NCBI RefSeq assembly: GCF_900116345.1
Contig: NZ_FPAH01000001.1
Coordinates: 62,001-126,000, forward strand
From: Succinivibrio dextrinosolvens
GTDB lineage: Bacteria; Pseudomonadota; Gammaproteobacteria; Enterobacterales; Succinivibrionaceae
Reading direction: 5' to 3'
Length of the DNA stretch: 64,000 nt
This document shows, in pieces, positions 15,662-23,943 of the stretch (the first letter of the stretch is position 1; every line of letters begins with the position of its first letter). Under the pieces are notes generated by a model, which saw only the letters and a list, made by a program, of their open reading frames with translations, was not told the origin of the DNA and ran no database searches. The translations under genes and the position numbers were made by a program.

Positions 15662-16720
15662 TTACTGTATTGACCCGTTTACTGTTTTAGCCAGCACTTC
15701 AAAGAGATCATCTTTTGGTCTTCCGTTAAAGGTCGGCTCCCCCTTTTCAAAGTTAATTCTGCTCATCAGATTACGTCCGTTATCAGATAAAGACAGAAGT
15801 CCTTTTTCAAACATCATTCTGTAGAAAGGAGTTGGGTTTTCCATAAAGGCAACACCACCAAGGCTAAGAATATATCGAGCGTTAATGCGATCCATATAAT
15901 GCTCAAGTGTTTCGTCCTTTCTTACCTTATCGTTGTATCCATACAGAGAGAAACTACCAAGTCCATTTGCAACTTTGAATTTGAAGACATTCTTTTCCTG
16001 TGTCTTTTTGTCCTCTCTGATTCCTCGAGAAATATCCACCTCGGTTAAATCAAAATCTCCCCTGGCGGTTTTGAAACTCAGAGTATCAATCTTCAGCTCA
16101 GAATGTTCCGGTGCCATAGGAAGATATCTGTTATCAGAATTAGTTAAAGAGGAAATAGGAGCAACGTAGGTCACGCCATAAAGTTCAGAGTTATATTCAG
16201 GAAATTTCTTTGAACGAAACTCTGCTTTGGGAGTTTTAATCTCCGCAACAATCATGTCACTGTAATTTTTTCTGTTCAGATTTTTTAAATCAGAATTAGT
16301 GAGTTTGATTTCACCCTCGATTACATCTGCAGTGATTTTTTCTGTCCTTGAAAAATAATATGGGTCTGGTTTTATTTTCTTGAAAGTAATGTCAGCTCCG
16401 GTGAAACCGTTAATGTAAAAATCAAAATGCTTTGTCAGACCATTTTGTATAGAAAAGTCTTCGGCTATGTCGACAGAACCACTCGAAAAGAGTAAGAAGT
16501 TTTTAATTGAAATACTCGCAACTCTTTTTTTGTCTTTCCTCGAAATCACGTTAATGTTTTCTGAAAAGAAACCGTCTTTCTGAATCTCAAAATTCATTCT
16601 TTTTAGATTCTCAAAGACATTTGCCTTAACGTGAAACTGAGCCAGAAGATTTACTGCAATCGCTATACATAAACCAAAACAAAATAGATAGCAGCCACCA
16701 ATCTTAAGATATTTATTCAT
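15662..16720 (-). CDS. membrane-anchored hypothetical protein
   Basis: A 352-residue protein with an N-terminal membrane segment (YLFCFGLCIAIAVNLLAQF) and a large, probably periplasmic, beta-rich domain. The start is set at the ATG that overlaps the last codons of the upstream gene, with GGTGGA before it; an earlier in-frame start adds only four residues. The domain has repeated strand-like segments (VASISIKNFLLFSSGSVDI, DFYINGFTGADITFKKI) somewhat like DUF945/AsmA-type proteins, but this is only a resemblance. Translational coupling to the upstream gene suggests a shared job. Confidence 0.6.
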   Translation of the reverse strand: MNKYLKIGGCYLFCFGLCIAIAVNLLAQFHVKANVFENLKRMNFEIQKDGFFSENINVISRKDKKRVASISIKNFLLFSSGSVDIAEDFSIQNGLTKHFDFYINGFTGADITFKKIKPDPYYFSRTEKITADVIEGEIKLTNSDLKNLNRKNYSDMIVAEIKTPKAEFRSKKFPEYNSELYGVTYVAPISSLTNSDNRYLPMAPEHSELKIDTLSFKTARGDFDLTEVDISRGIREDKKTQEKNVFKFKVANGLGSFSLYGYNDKVRKDETLEHYMDRINARYILSLGGVAFMENPTPFYRMMFEKGLLSLSDNGRNLMSRINFEKGEPTFNGRPKDDLFEVLAKTVNGSIQ

Positions 16721-17411
16721 CGTTAAGTCCACCGTCTAAATCAAAGATAGAATTGTCCATAATCGGCTTGAGAGATTTCTTATCAAAACCGTTTGGTGTA
16801 CTGATCTTCCTTGCAAAAACTTCAAGGGATGCGACCATGTAATTCTTCTGGCGTTTAAGCTCTGTCAGATACTTGTTCATCTTTCTGATTTCTGCAAAAG
16901 CTTTCTCGTATTTCATTACTAAATCAATCTGCCACTTCTTACCGTGGAAACAGTTTCTCGTATATCCTTTAACAGGATCTTGTGTAATCATCTTGTAGAA
17001 GAATTTAGTTTCACCGTCTTTTTTTCTCCCGCCCTTTTTGAACCAATAAATGGTTTCACACTGACCGGAATTTTCTATAAGATTGTTTTTAGGAAATTCG
17101 TTTTTTACAAAGTTCGGATAAACGGTAAATTCAAAAAACTCGTTTCGGGATTTAGCCTCAGAAGTGGACTCTTTATAAAAATCTGATTTGAGTTTTTTTG
17201 CGTACAGATACATGATCATTTTGAGAAAGGCAGCACTGTCTGTTACATCATTTTTAAGAATATTCATTGCAACATTTTCAATGTTAGAAAGATCATTTGC
17301 TGTTATTTCCGTGTAGAGATCATCGGAGTCTCTGCTGTCTTTGCCTATATTCCCTATGAGCTGTTCAGCAAGTTCTCTTACTTCTTGCACTCTGTTATTG
17401 TGTTCGTTCAA
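16713..17411 (-). CDS. hypothetical protein
   Basis: A 232-residue soluble protein with a TTG start; AAGGAG lies about ten bases upstream, a long but possible spacing. It is charged, with a central block (ETIYWFKKGGRKKDGETKFFYKMI) and a basic helical region (MNKYLTELKRQKNYMVASLEVFA). No family was recognised. Its end overlaps the start of the membrane-anchored gene at 16720. A 380-bp stretch of tandem hairpin repeats lies directly upstream and would form part of its leader if it is transcribed from beyond the repeats. Confidence 0.6.
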   Translation of the reverse strand: MNEHNNRVQEVRELAEQLIGNIGKDSRDSDDLYTEITANDLSNIENVAMNILKNDVTDSAAFLKMIMYLYAKKLKSDFYKESTSEAKSRNEFFEFTVYPNFVKNEFPKNNLIENSGQCETIYWFKKGGRKKDGETKFFYKMITQDPVKGYTRNCFHGKKWQIDLVMKYEKAFAEIRKMNKYLTELKRQKNYMVASLEVFARKISTPNGFDKKSLKPIMDNSIFDLDGGLNDE

Positions 17412-17439
17412 GGTTCTAATGCTCCTTAATGGGTGTCAT

Positions 17440-17780
17440 CTGATATACATGCATTTAGAGGAGACGAGGGGCGTCCCCTATAATACGAACATATCCTTTT
17501 ATACCTTTTTTCTTAATAAATACAAAAGGTTATATATATTTGTATTATTAAAGGGCATGGGGCAAGCCATTTAGTAATAAACGTGTTTTAAAAACCTTAC
17601 TATGTATGTATTAAGGGGTACGGGTATTGTCGTTTGTGGGATTATAGAAACTCGATAAGCACAAAGGTCTGAGGATAGGGGTAACTTTGGGAGAGCTGCT
17701 ATAAACACAGAGAGAAACCGCCTATTGTATGTATCAAGTGGCATAGGGGATGCCACTTTCTAAAATCAGAAAAATAACCA
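17440..17780. repeat. about five tandem hairpin repeats of roughly 60-70 bp
   Basis: Degenerate units share a G-run flanked by inverted arms. The clearest are GACG-AGGGG-CGTC (near 17464) and GTGGCAT-AGGGG-ATGCCAC (near 17738). Weaker ones are GGC..GGGG..GCC (17553), GGTA-CGGG-TATT (17616) and a copy with AGGGG near 17677. Three units also share a lead-in like TTGTATGTATTAAG. The arms change in sequence while pairing is kept in the best copies. They lie between two leftward genes, next to a replication-initiator-like gene. Iterons, or a structured RNA, are both possible. Confidence 0.5.
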
Positions 17781-17792
17781 GACATTGAGAAA

Positions 17793-18350
17793 TTAAGCGC
17801 CTTCTTTCAAGTCCTCATTATCATCTTCTAAAGAGGAGTCTATCAGCTCATTTCTGTCCATAAATTTAATTGCTTTAGCTTTATCGTTATAATCCACATC
17901 GCAAGGTAGAACCACCGGTTTACCCTTTGGATTTCCATAACTGCTGCAGAAAGAATTTAGCTGTTCAATCTCAGAATCAGTTGTGTTTTCATCAAAGCCT
18001 TCTGCATCAATTGCCATGAATAAAAGTGAGAGAATCAGCTCCCTGCATTTGAATTTTTCGTTACTGATTTCATTACGCAGAGCCCGTAAATTCTGTCCGG
18101 TACTCTGAGCTTTTTTCTGCATCTGAGAAGGCAGTTCTGCAAACTCACTACTCATCAGAAAAGCTTTTAACTTTCTGCAGAATTTCTGAGCGGTTTTATC
18201 AAGCTCACTACACGTATCGTAGTATTCCATCAGAGATAAATTCGACATGGATTTTCTGTAATTTAAGCTCAGATCTTTCTTTGAGGATTTAATAAAATCC
18301 ATGACACGATCAAGAAAAAGTTTGATTTCCTCTTTACGTTCATTATCCAT
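17793..18350 (-). CDS. hypothetical helical protein
   Basis: A 185-residue, mostly helical, acidic protein with several cysteines but no signal peptide or membrane segment. AAGGGGATA precedes the ATG. It ends in a strongly acidic tail (DSSLEDDNEDLKEGA). No family was recognised. It follows the winged-helix replication-initiator-like gene by about 70 bp and probably shares its transcript, so a role in replication or copy control can be considered but is not shown. Confidence 0.6.
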   Translation of the reverse strand: MDNERKEEIKLFLDRVMDFIKSSKKDLSLNYRKSMSNLSLMEYYDTCSELDKTAQKFCRKLKAFLMSSEFAELPSQMQKKAQSTGQNLRALRNEISNEKFKCRELILSLLFMAIDAEGFDENTTDSEIEQLNSFCSSYGNPKGKPVVLPCDVDYNDKAKAIKFMDRNELIDSSLEDDNEDLKEGA

Positions 18351-18421
18351 GGCGATATCCCCTTAATATGAAGTTTTTGGTGTTAATTATCATTTCTTGT
18401 TCTCTCATAAAGAGTTTGTTT

Positions 18422-19834
18422 CTATGTTGTTCTTGTTAGAAGAAACCTTTGCGGATTCTCATTAAGACTTCTCTTAATTTCCAGACAAAGTCTCCGTTTT
18501 TTTAATAACTCCAGGATTTCTTTTTCACTTAATCCATCAACACTTCTGCTGTTAATTCTCGACAGAAAATAAGTTGTCTTAGGAGTCAGATTAAGTTTTA
18601 AGTGAGCTGCAGAACCATACTTCGGTACAAAGCAGCAGACACTGTCTTTTATGTTCAGATCGGGGTAAAGGATCTTGAGTGGTCTTAGGTTATGGTCAAC
18701 GTAAATTCTTAATCCAAGATCATCTTTTCCTATGTCGGGAACAGATAAATCTATATTCACAACTGACGACGAAGGCGTTGGTTGTGAGTTAATAAAATTC
18801 AGTTTAGAAGAACTGTTAGAGTCCTTATTTATAGGGGTAACGTTTTTGATTAAGCTCCCCTGTCCTGTCTGATTAGTTTTCCCCTGTGGGTAAGATCTTT
18901 TCTGATTAAGCGTCTTGCGCCCAAATTTTTTTGAAGTAACTCTCTGCAGTTTTTTACAGATTTTTTTCTGCACAAAAGCTCTTAATTCTTCTGCTGTCGG
19001 AACGTTCTCTCTACTATTGTCTGTGCTTTCATTTCTGAATCTTTTCTCAAGAGTTTTTCTACAGTTATCAGACTTCTCCAGATGAACTTTTTCAGAATAT
19101 TTGTTGGCGATTTCGACATTAAAATTAACCGCACGAACAACAGATTCTGTCTTCGATTTTCTGTCCACTGCACAGGTAAAAAGACCTTTGTTTTTTAGAT
19201 TATTGAACGCTCTTTTTAAGGTCTGTTTTGAAATTCCAAGCTTAGAACTTATCGTTTCCGCTCTGGTGTCATCGGTTATCAGCCCCACGCCTGCACGTGC
19301 GTAGAAAGATGAATTATTCAGAAGATATGAGAATACCAGCGAGTCACGATCAGAAAGAATAAAGTACCCGTTTTCATCTTTAAGGTTGAAGATTAGAAGA
19401 TACTTTCTGCGGTTGTAATTCTCTTCATTTCTGATGATGAACTGACGCTTGCCGTTACCCTCGTAACGGTAAAGAATGGTGTGCTCCTCAAGCTCGTTTA
19501 AGTGTCTTCTTACTTGAGTATAACTAAACAGACTTTGACTTCTCTGAGCTATCTGCTCGTTGGTTAAATCAATGCTCATATCACTTGAGTTCTTCGTGAT
19601 ATTGTTAAGTATCGACAGAAAAACTTTCTGTGTCGGTGTAATTGGAAGACTGAGCTGTCCATGGTAAATAATTCCGGTTACGCTGAGTGTTAAATCCGCA
19701 ATTGAGAATAGCTTTTCACTCTCCTTTTCTGCAGATAGATCTGTCCTGTCAGAGCTCATTTCTTCAATAATTTTTCGCTGATCCTCTATCGGAATCATGC
19801 AGGCCTGCTCTTTAGCCTGTGGTATATCCAACAT
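18422..19834 (-). CDS. double winged-helix protein, possible replication initiator
   Basis: A 470-residue protein with two helix-turn-helix regions: one near residues 95-135 (LTNEQIAQRSQSLFSYTQVRRHLNEL) with a following wing (YRYEGNGKRQFIIR), and one near residues 195-225 (ISSKLGISKQTLKRAFNNLKNKG). The middle (residues 260-340) is basic and poorly ordered. Tandem winged helices are the fold of many plasmid Rep proteins, and the surroundings (promoter with operator-like repeats, short divergent transcript, tandem repeats) suit a replication region. A transcription regulator is the main alternative. AAGGAAAA precedes the ATG. Confidence 0.45.
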   Translation of the reverse strand: MLDIPQAKEQACMIPIEDQRKIIEEMSSDRTDLSAEKESEKLFSIADLTLSVTGIIYHGQLSLPITPTQKVFLSILNNITKNSSDMSIDLTNEQIAQRSQSLFSYTQVRRHLNELEEHTILYRYEGNGKRQFIIRNEENYNRRKYLLIFNLKDENGYFILSDRDSLVFSYLLNNSSFYARAGVGLITDDTRAETISSKLGISKQTLKRAFNNLKNKGLFTCAVDRKSKTESVVRAVNFNVEIANKYSEKVHLEKSDNCRKTLEKRFRNESTDNSRENVPTAEELRAFVQKKICKKLQRVTSKKFGRKTLNQKRSYPQGKTNQTGQGSLIKNVTPINKDSNSSSKLNFINSQPTPSSSVVNIDLSVPDIGKDDLGLRIYVDHNLRPLKILYPDLNIKDSVCCFVPKYGSAAHLKLNLTPKTTYFLSRINSRSVDGLSEKEILELLKKRRLCLEIKRSLNENPQRFLLTRTT

Positions 19835-19943
19835 AATTTTCCTTATGGGGATACACTCTTTTTTTTCTATATAGGTCTGCTGAAGACAGATAGCTCTCTA
19901 CCGTCTTCTGATACTTCTAAATGCTCAGATAATGTAACTTAAC

Positions 19944-19972
19944 TTTACAAAAAAATACGATGTATCTATAAT
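19944..19972 (+). promoter_or_regulatory. strong plus-strand promoter overlapping an operator-like repeat
   Basis: TTTACA (19944-19949) and TATAAT (19967-19972) are 17 bp apart. The -35 box is part of TGTAACTTAACTTTACA, an imperfect inverted repeat related to the GTTACAT motifs at 3114-3146. It points away from the replication-initiator-like gene. Confidence 0.65.
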
Positions 19973-19978
19973 ACAAAC

Positions 19979-20061
19979 CCATAGGATACTAATGACAATT
20001 TTTGAGTGTATCCATTTGTGCCCCGATGCTCCTGCTAAAAGTTTCGGGGTTTATTTTTTTT
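19979..20061 (+). ncRNA. candidate short RNA of about 80 nt
   Basis: From the promoter just upstream to the hairpin CCCCGA (20021) / TCGGGG (20044), followed by TTTATTTTTTTT, a transcript of about 80 nt is expected. It contains a 23-codon frame starting at 19992, with AGGA before the ATG, that runs through the terminator hairpin. It may be a small regulatory RNA, an antisense RNA to a longer rep leader, or a leader peptide. None of these is proven. Confidence 0.5.
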
Positions 20062-20264
20062 AAGGACTATAAATTCAGAATATCTCTAACAACTAATCTG
20101 AATATCTACAAAGACAGTGGTCGTACTTAGTGCCGACTTCTCTATTTTTTGAAGGGTACTTCTATATCTGTGGTACATAATTCTTATTCTATTTTTTTTA
20201 TAGAACTGTCTTAGGAACTTATAATCCGGCCTAAAAATACTGTGCCTACCCGGCTGTTTAATGA

Positions 20265-20525
20265 CTAAAAAAAGTCTTCATTCGCACACTCGGCAGGATT
20301 GATAAACAGACTGTTGTATAAGAACTTTGTCTCGTCCTTATCCCCCAGGTATCTATACATCCCGTTAAGTGCCAGCTCAGATAAAATCTTTCCTATTTTT
20401 CTGACCTGTTCCTCACTTAAAATCCTTGCCTGCTTTAAGGCAAAATCCATGTGACCTACAAATAGAAGTAATCTGATAGAGCTGATTTCATTCATAATCT
20501 GCTCTTTGGTGTAGTGATTATACAT
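20265..20525 (-). CDS. small protein, possible FlhD-like activator subunit
   Basis: An 86-residue helical protein. The pattern IMNEISSIRLLLFVGHMDFA ... LSEEQVRKIGKILSELALNGM resembles FlhD, where a helix with Ile/Asn/Leu residues is followed by an acidic-Ala segment and a second block of the form LS-x-x-Q-x-x-K-x-A. In SXT and IncC elements the transfer activators SetCD and AcaCD are FlhDC homologues encoded as neighbours, as here with the gene at 20550. GGAGATGAG precedes the ATG. The similarity is weak and read by eye; a hypothetical protein of other type is quite possible. Confidence 0.35.
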   Translation of the reverse strand: MYNHYTKEQIMNEISSIRLLLFVGHMDFALKQARILSEEQVRKIGKILSELALNGMYRYLGDKDETKFLYNSLFINPAECANEDFF

Positions 20526-20549
20526 ATCTCATCTCCGAACGCTTATAAG

Positions 20550-21185
20550 CTAAGCTGCATGACTGTTCTTCATGGCTCTTACAGTTGTTAGCACATCATT
20601 CATAGGCTTAAGCTGTTCATACCCCGAATCACCTAAATCGTAATTGCTGCAGTTTGAATAGCTGAAAAAGCTCTCTGAATCCTTGGTTTTACTCATCCAT
20701 ATTCCTGCGGTTTCAGGATCTTCGTCCTGTGGGTCAGACAGGAGACATTCAGCATTCATAAGTCTGCACAGCTTCATGGCTTCGTTAATGTCGGAATGTC
20801 TGACTTCCGGATTATGGATAATCATCAGATTCCATGCGATAAGCAGCGACTCTATATCAAAAAGCTGATTAGGATCACCGGCATGGAAATGTGCGTAGTG
20901 TATTAGCAGTTCGTTAATAAAATAGTGGTTCAAACCTTTACGTGTAATAAGGTTTCTTTCTTTGAATATATCGTTTTTCTTTTTTATTAGTTCTTCTTCA
21001 TCCAGACAGTTACTTTCGATCATCGAGTTTTTAATCTCTTTGATCTTCTTGTCGTTAATGCTGGTTAAAAGAGTTATGTTGGACAGACTGAAATCATACT
21101 GCAGCAGCACCTGTGCCTTGATTACCGCAGCGTTGATCTTTGTCTGATGTATGTTTGCGATTGCAATGTTAATCTCTGAGTCCAT
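20550..21185 (-). CDS. hypothetical protein, possible FlhC-like activator subunit
   Basis: A 211-residue protein 24 bp upstream of the FlhD-like gene. Its first 60 residues (INAAVIKAQVLLQYDFSLSN then ITLLTSINDKKIKEIKN) could match the FlhC start, where a helix is followed by an HTH that begins 'LS'. The later NHYFINELLIHYAHFHAG and IAWNLMI segments faintly recall FlhC as well. The FlhC zinc-binding cysteine cluster is not seen, which weakens the idea. GGGGGATGTTCC upstream may serve as ribosome site. Position next to a lytic transglycosylase gene and the traFHG operon fits a transfer regulator, but the call is tentative. Confidence 0.35.
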   Translation of the reverse strand: MDSEINIAIANIHQTKINAAVIKAQVLLQYDFSLSNITLLTSINDKKIKEIKNSMIESNCLDEEELIKKKNDIFKERNLITRKGLNHYFINELLIHYAHFHAGDPNQLFDIESLLIAWNLMIIHNPEVRHSDINEAMKLCRLMNAECLLSDPQDEDPETAGIWMSKTKDSESFFSYSNCSNYDLGDSGYEQLKPMNDVLTTVRAMKNSHAA

Positions 21186-21225
21186 GTCTGGAACATCCCC
21201 CCATCATTCTTCATTTAAGCCCGAA

Positions 21226-21969
21226 TTAAAACATCTTGTACTGCTTCATCATCTTCATTTTTGTATTTATATTCGATGAAGCCAGACTAGCTATCTGCAG
21301 ATATTTCATCTCGATGTAACTCCCCTCTTTACTCTTTGGGCCCGTTATCGAATTTAAGAAAATATTCGACAGAAGCTTTTCTGTAAAACGGGGGGTAAAG
21401 CGGATTGGATAGTACATAAGATGTGAAAGAAGACTTGAGTTGTCTTCTCTGATTAAGTTTTCAAGAGTTTCAGAGATACCAAGCTGATATGAGCCGATTT
21501 TACGTTTGGTTGAAATCAGAGCCATCATAAAATCAGACCAGAATTTAAGCTGCAGATTGTTGGCAAAATCGCCATTTCTTCTGTAGCCACTAAGATAGTC
21601 CTGAACAATCTGCTCTTCGTTGCAGATCGAAAAACTTAAAAAGAAGCGATCTTTGAGACGGTCAAATAATGATGTGTCCTTAACCGCTCTTGTGATCTCC
21701 AGAATCTCGTCAGATAGGTTGAATAGTCTGTGGATGTTGCCGGAAAGCTCGTCTGGGTGCTGTGAGTATTCTTTTAGTAAATCCCATAACTGACTTTCCA
21801 ATGAGTATATAGTCTTTTTCTTCTGTAAAACCTGTAAACGTAATTCACCAGTCGCATCGAATAGTAAATTCTGTCTTAATTCAGGATACTGTTTAAACTT
21901 AGCCTGAATATCTAGACGTAATGATGCATTATCTCGTGCTTCACGTGGGGAAATAACGGTTTTCGCCAT
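21226..21969 (-). CDS. hypothetical protein
   Basis: A 247-residue soluble, mostly helical protein (MAKTVISPREARDNASLRLD...). It has no signal peptide, membrane segment or recognised motif, and ends with a basic stretch (INTKMKMMKQYKMF). AAGGAGTTTTACG precedes the ATG. It lies between the lytic transglycosylase gene and the FlhC-like gene with gaps of 17 and 40 bp, so all four probably form one leftward transcript. Conserved position beside regulators would be informative, but could not be tested here. Confidence 0.6.
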   Translation of the reverse strand: MAKTVISPREARDNASLRLDIQAKFKQYPELRQNLLFDATGELRLQVLQKKKTIYSLESQLWDLLKEYSQHPDELSGNIHRLFNLSDEILEITRAVKDTSLFDRLKDRFFLSFSICNEEQIVQDYLSGYRRNGDFANNLQLKFWSDFMMALISTKRKIGSYQLGISETLENLIREDNSSLLSHLMYYPIRFTPRFTEKLLSNIFLNSITGPKSKEGSYIEMKYLQIASLASSNINTKMKMMKQYKMF

Positions 21970-21986
21970 TTACGTAAAACTCCTTT

Positions 21987-22550
21987 CTATCTTATCCTTG
22001 TTAAATTGTTATAAACAGCCAGAACCCTTGCCCCATAAGCTCTAGCTCTCCACTCGGTAAATGAATGGTATCTACCAATGCCAATAAGTTTGTTAGAGGT
22101 AGAATCCATTGCGTGTTTCAAAATCCTGCTGGCTACTGTAATGTTGATACGAGGATCAAGCAGCTCCTCGGGTTTATTCACCCTACCAAAGTGCTGACCA
22201 TTTATCTGCATTAAGCCAACATCAATCATTTTTGGATTATAGATTTTCAACTGATAATTCAGTGTGCTAACCGCGTCATCGTAACTCTTCGGAAAAAATG
22301 CTCCCTTCGGAGTACGAATAGCGTATTTGTGAGGTGCTATATTTCTGTTACCAGCGTTCTTCGCTGACTCCACAAGAGATATTGAATACAGTAAAGCAGG
22401 ATCAATACTTTCTACCATTCCCACCTCACCATAAACAGTATTATTTAAAAATTCTGTTACACTATGAGCGTGTACTTTTACAGGATTGCTAAGAATAAGC
22501 AAAGCTGTTAGTAGATTGATTTTCCTAGTAAATACTTTTACTATATCCAA
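21987..22550 (-). CDS. lytic transglycosylase (SLT domain), conjugation-associated
   Basis: A 187-residue protein that cuts peptidoglycan to let the transfer apparatus cross the wall (VirB1/P19 type). A signal peptide (LLTALLILSNPVKVHA) leads to an SLT domain: the catalytic Glu is in SLVESAK at about residue 60, followed by YDDAVSTLNYQL, IDVGLMQINGQHFGR and the C-terminal RARAYGARVLAVYNN. The start is TTG with AAAGG upstream, because no ATG precedes the signal peptide. The gene is divergent from traF across a 300-bp AT-rich region. The family call is strong. Confidence 0.88.
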   Translation of the reverse strand: MDIVKVFTRKINLLTALLILSNPVKVHAHSVTEFLNNTVYGEVGMVESIDPALLYSISLVESAKNAGNRNIAPHKYAIRTPKGAFFPKSYDDAVSTLNYQLKIYNPKMIDVGLMQINGQHFGRVNKPEELLDPRINITVASRILKHAMDSTSNKLIGIGRYHSFTEWRARAYGARVLAVYNNLTRIR

Positions 22551-22851
22551 TTATTAAGACCTTTATCACAAGAATTAACGAATAGATTATACATAAATAA
22601 TTGCGTTATTAACGACACTAAATATAAAAAAACTTAGCTAAAACTTAGCAAAATTTATTATCTTACTGAAATACAATGAAATAATTTTTTAGTTTATTGA
22701 TTTATAACGATAATTATTACTATTAACTAAATCTCTTAATTCTTGCCTAAAAACGCAAAAGACCTCTCCCCAAGATCTCCCCTACACGGCTAAATCTATC
22801 TAGTTCACATTCTTTACAATCCGTGAAAGTCATTGATCAATGAGGTAACAA
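22551..22851. promoter_or_regulatory. AT-rich divergent promoter region, slt / traF
   Basis: A gene-free 301 bp between the transglycosylase gene and traF. It holds A/T runs, a repeated ACTTAGC word (near 22631 and 22642) and a direct repeat TCTCCCC near 22766. No consensus promoter could be fixed. TGAGGTAAC is the ribosome site of traF. An activator site for the transfer regulon would be expected here. Confidence 0.4.
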
Positions 22852-23931
22852 ATGAGAAAAACGCTAAAGAAGACAGTTGGAGCACTTACTGTTTCTTTGC
22901 TGTGCTTTCAGATACCCGTCCATGCAGAAACAGAGAAAATTTCAACAGCGTATTGGTCTGAGCCTGCAGTAGGTTATTGGTGGTATCAGAAAGATCCACA
23001 AAAATATCCTTCAAAAAAGAAAGATAAAAAGCCAGAAATAGCTATAAACATTCAGAAAACACAGACAGCAAAAGAAGATACGTCAGAGACAAAATCCACA
23101 GCACCATCGGTCTTTTCAGCTGATTGGGTAAAGCAGAACCTTGATGTATACCGTAAGGTTGCCTGGGACAATCCCACTGTAGAGAATTTACGTGCCTATA
23201 TGTATCTGCAGCGTTTTGCAATTGACCGTTCAGAGCAGTTTGCCTATGCCGGTCAGATGGCTGTTATGGGTGATCCGTACCTTGATGAGGTGGCACGTTC
23301 ACCTAGAGGAGTAACACGAGATCAGACTCAGATTGTTAATCGAGAACAATCACGTGTCATTAACAAACTTTTCAAAGAGAAAGTTGGCGTGTTCTTTGTC
23401 TTTAAGAACGACTGCGAGCTGTGTATAGCCCAGGCCAGAGTTCTTGAAGTGGCACAAAGATTATACGGTGTAACCGTTAAGGCTGTGTCCGTAGACGAGC
23501 CCGACAAGGATAATGAAGTAATTAAGATTTATCCTGACTATTCTGTTAATCCAAAAGTAGCTTACGAGAACAAAGTAAGAGCTTTGCCCGCAACCTTTTT
23601 CTATAACGCAGAAAATAAAGAGATAACCCCTTTAGTACAGGGTATGGTGACTTTAACTGATCTGAACCGGAGAGTTCTGGTTAGTGCTCAGAGAAACAAT
23701 TGGCTTGATCGTGACGATTTCAACGCTATCAAACCGATAGATGATTCAACCTCTTTGGCCTCTGTCCTTACACATGACTCTGCTCTTTCACGCAGGTTAG
23801 AGGGGCTTAAGACAGATAAAAACCCTTATGGCGAGGATACCAACTATATCAATCCCGCTCTGCTAGTCAAAGAGATCACCAAAGCAAAAGATCAATATTT
23901 CACCGAAGATTATATCCCACGTGGCTATTAG
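22852..23931 (+). CDS. traF: TraF, F-type pilus assembly, thioredoxin fold with CxxC
   Basis: A 359-residue periplasmic protein needed for pilus assembly. A signal peptide ends at PVHA. Residues 35-90 are Lys/Pro-rich; then the conserved TraF helical region (VENLRAYMYLQRFAIDRSEQFAYAGQMA) leads to a thioredoxin-like domain with CELC at residue 188 and the cis-proline loop RALPATFF near 244. F-plasmid TraF lacks a CxxC, so this copy may be redox active, like some relatives. It is the first of traF-traH-traG, with TGAGGTAAC before the ATG. Confidence 0.92.
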   Translation: MRKTLKKTVGALTVSLLCFQIPVHAETEKISTAYWSEPAVGYWWYQKDPQKYPSKKKDKKPEIAINIQKTQTAKEDTSETKSTAPSVFSADWVKQNLDVYRKVAWDNPTVENLRAYMYLQRFAIDRSEQFAYAGQMAVMGDPYLDEVARSPRGVTRDQTQIVNREQSRVINKLFKEKVGVFFVFKNDCELCIAQARVLEVAQRLYGVTVKAVSVDEPDKDNEVIKIYPDYSVNPKVAYENKVRALPATFFYNAENKEITPLVQGMVTLTDLNRRVLVSAQRNNWLDRDDFNAIKPIDDSTSLASVLTHDSALSRRLEGLKTDKNPYGEDTNYINPALLVKEITKAKDQYFTEDYIPRGY

Positions 23932-23943
23932 GAGTCAAAAGTC

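Noticed and set aside
17440-17780. Type III toxin-antitoxin RNA repeats (ToxI-like)
   Set aside because: The downstream 232-residue protein shows no ToxN-like pattern, and the units are longer and less uniform than ToxI repeats.
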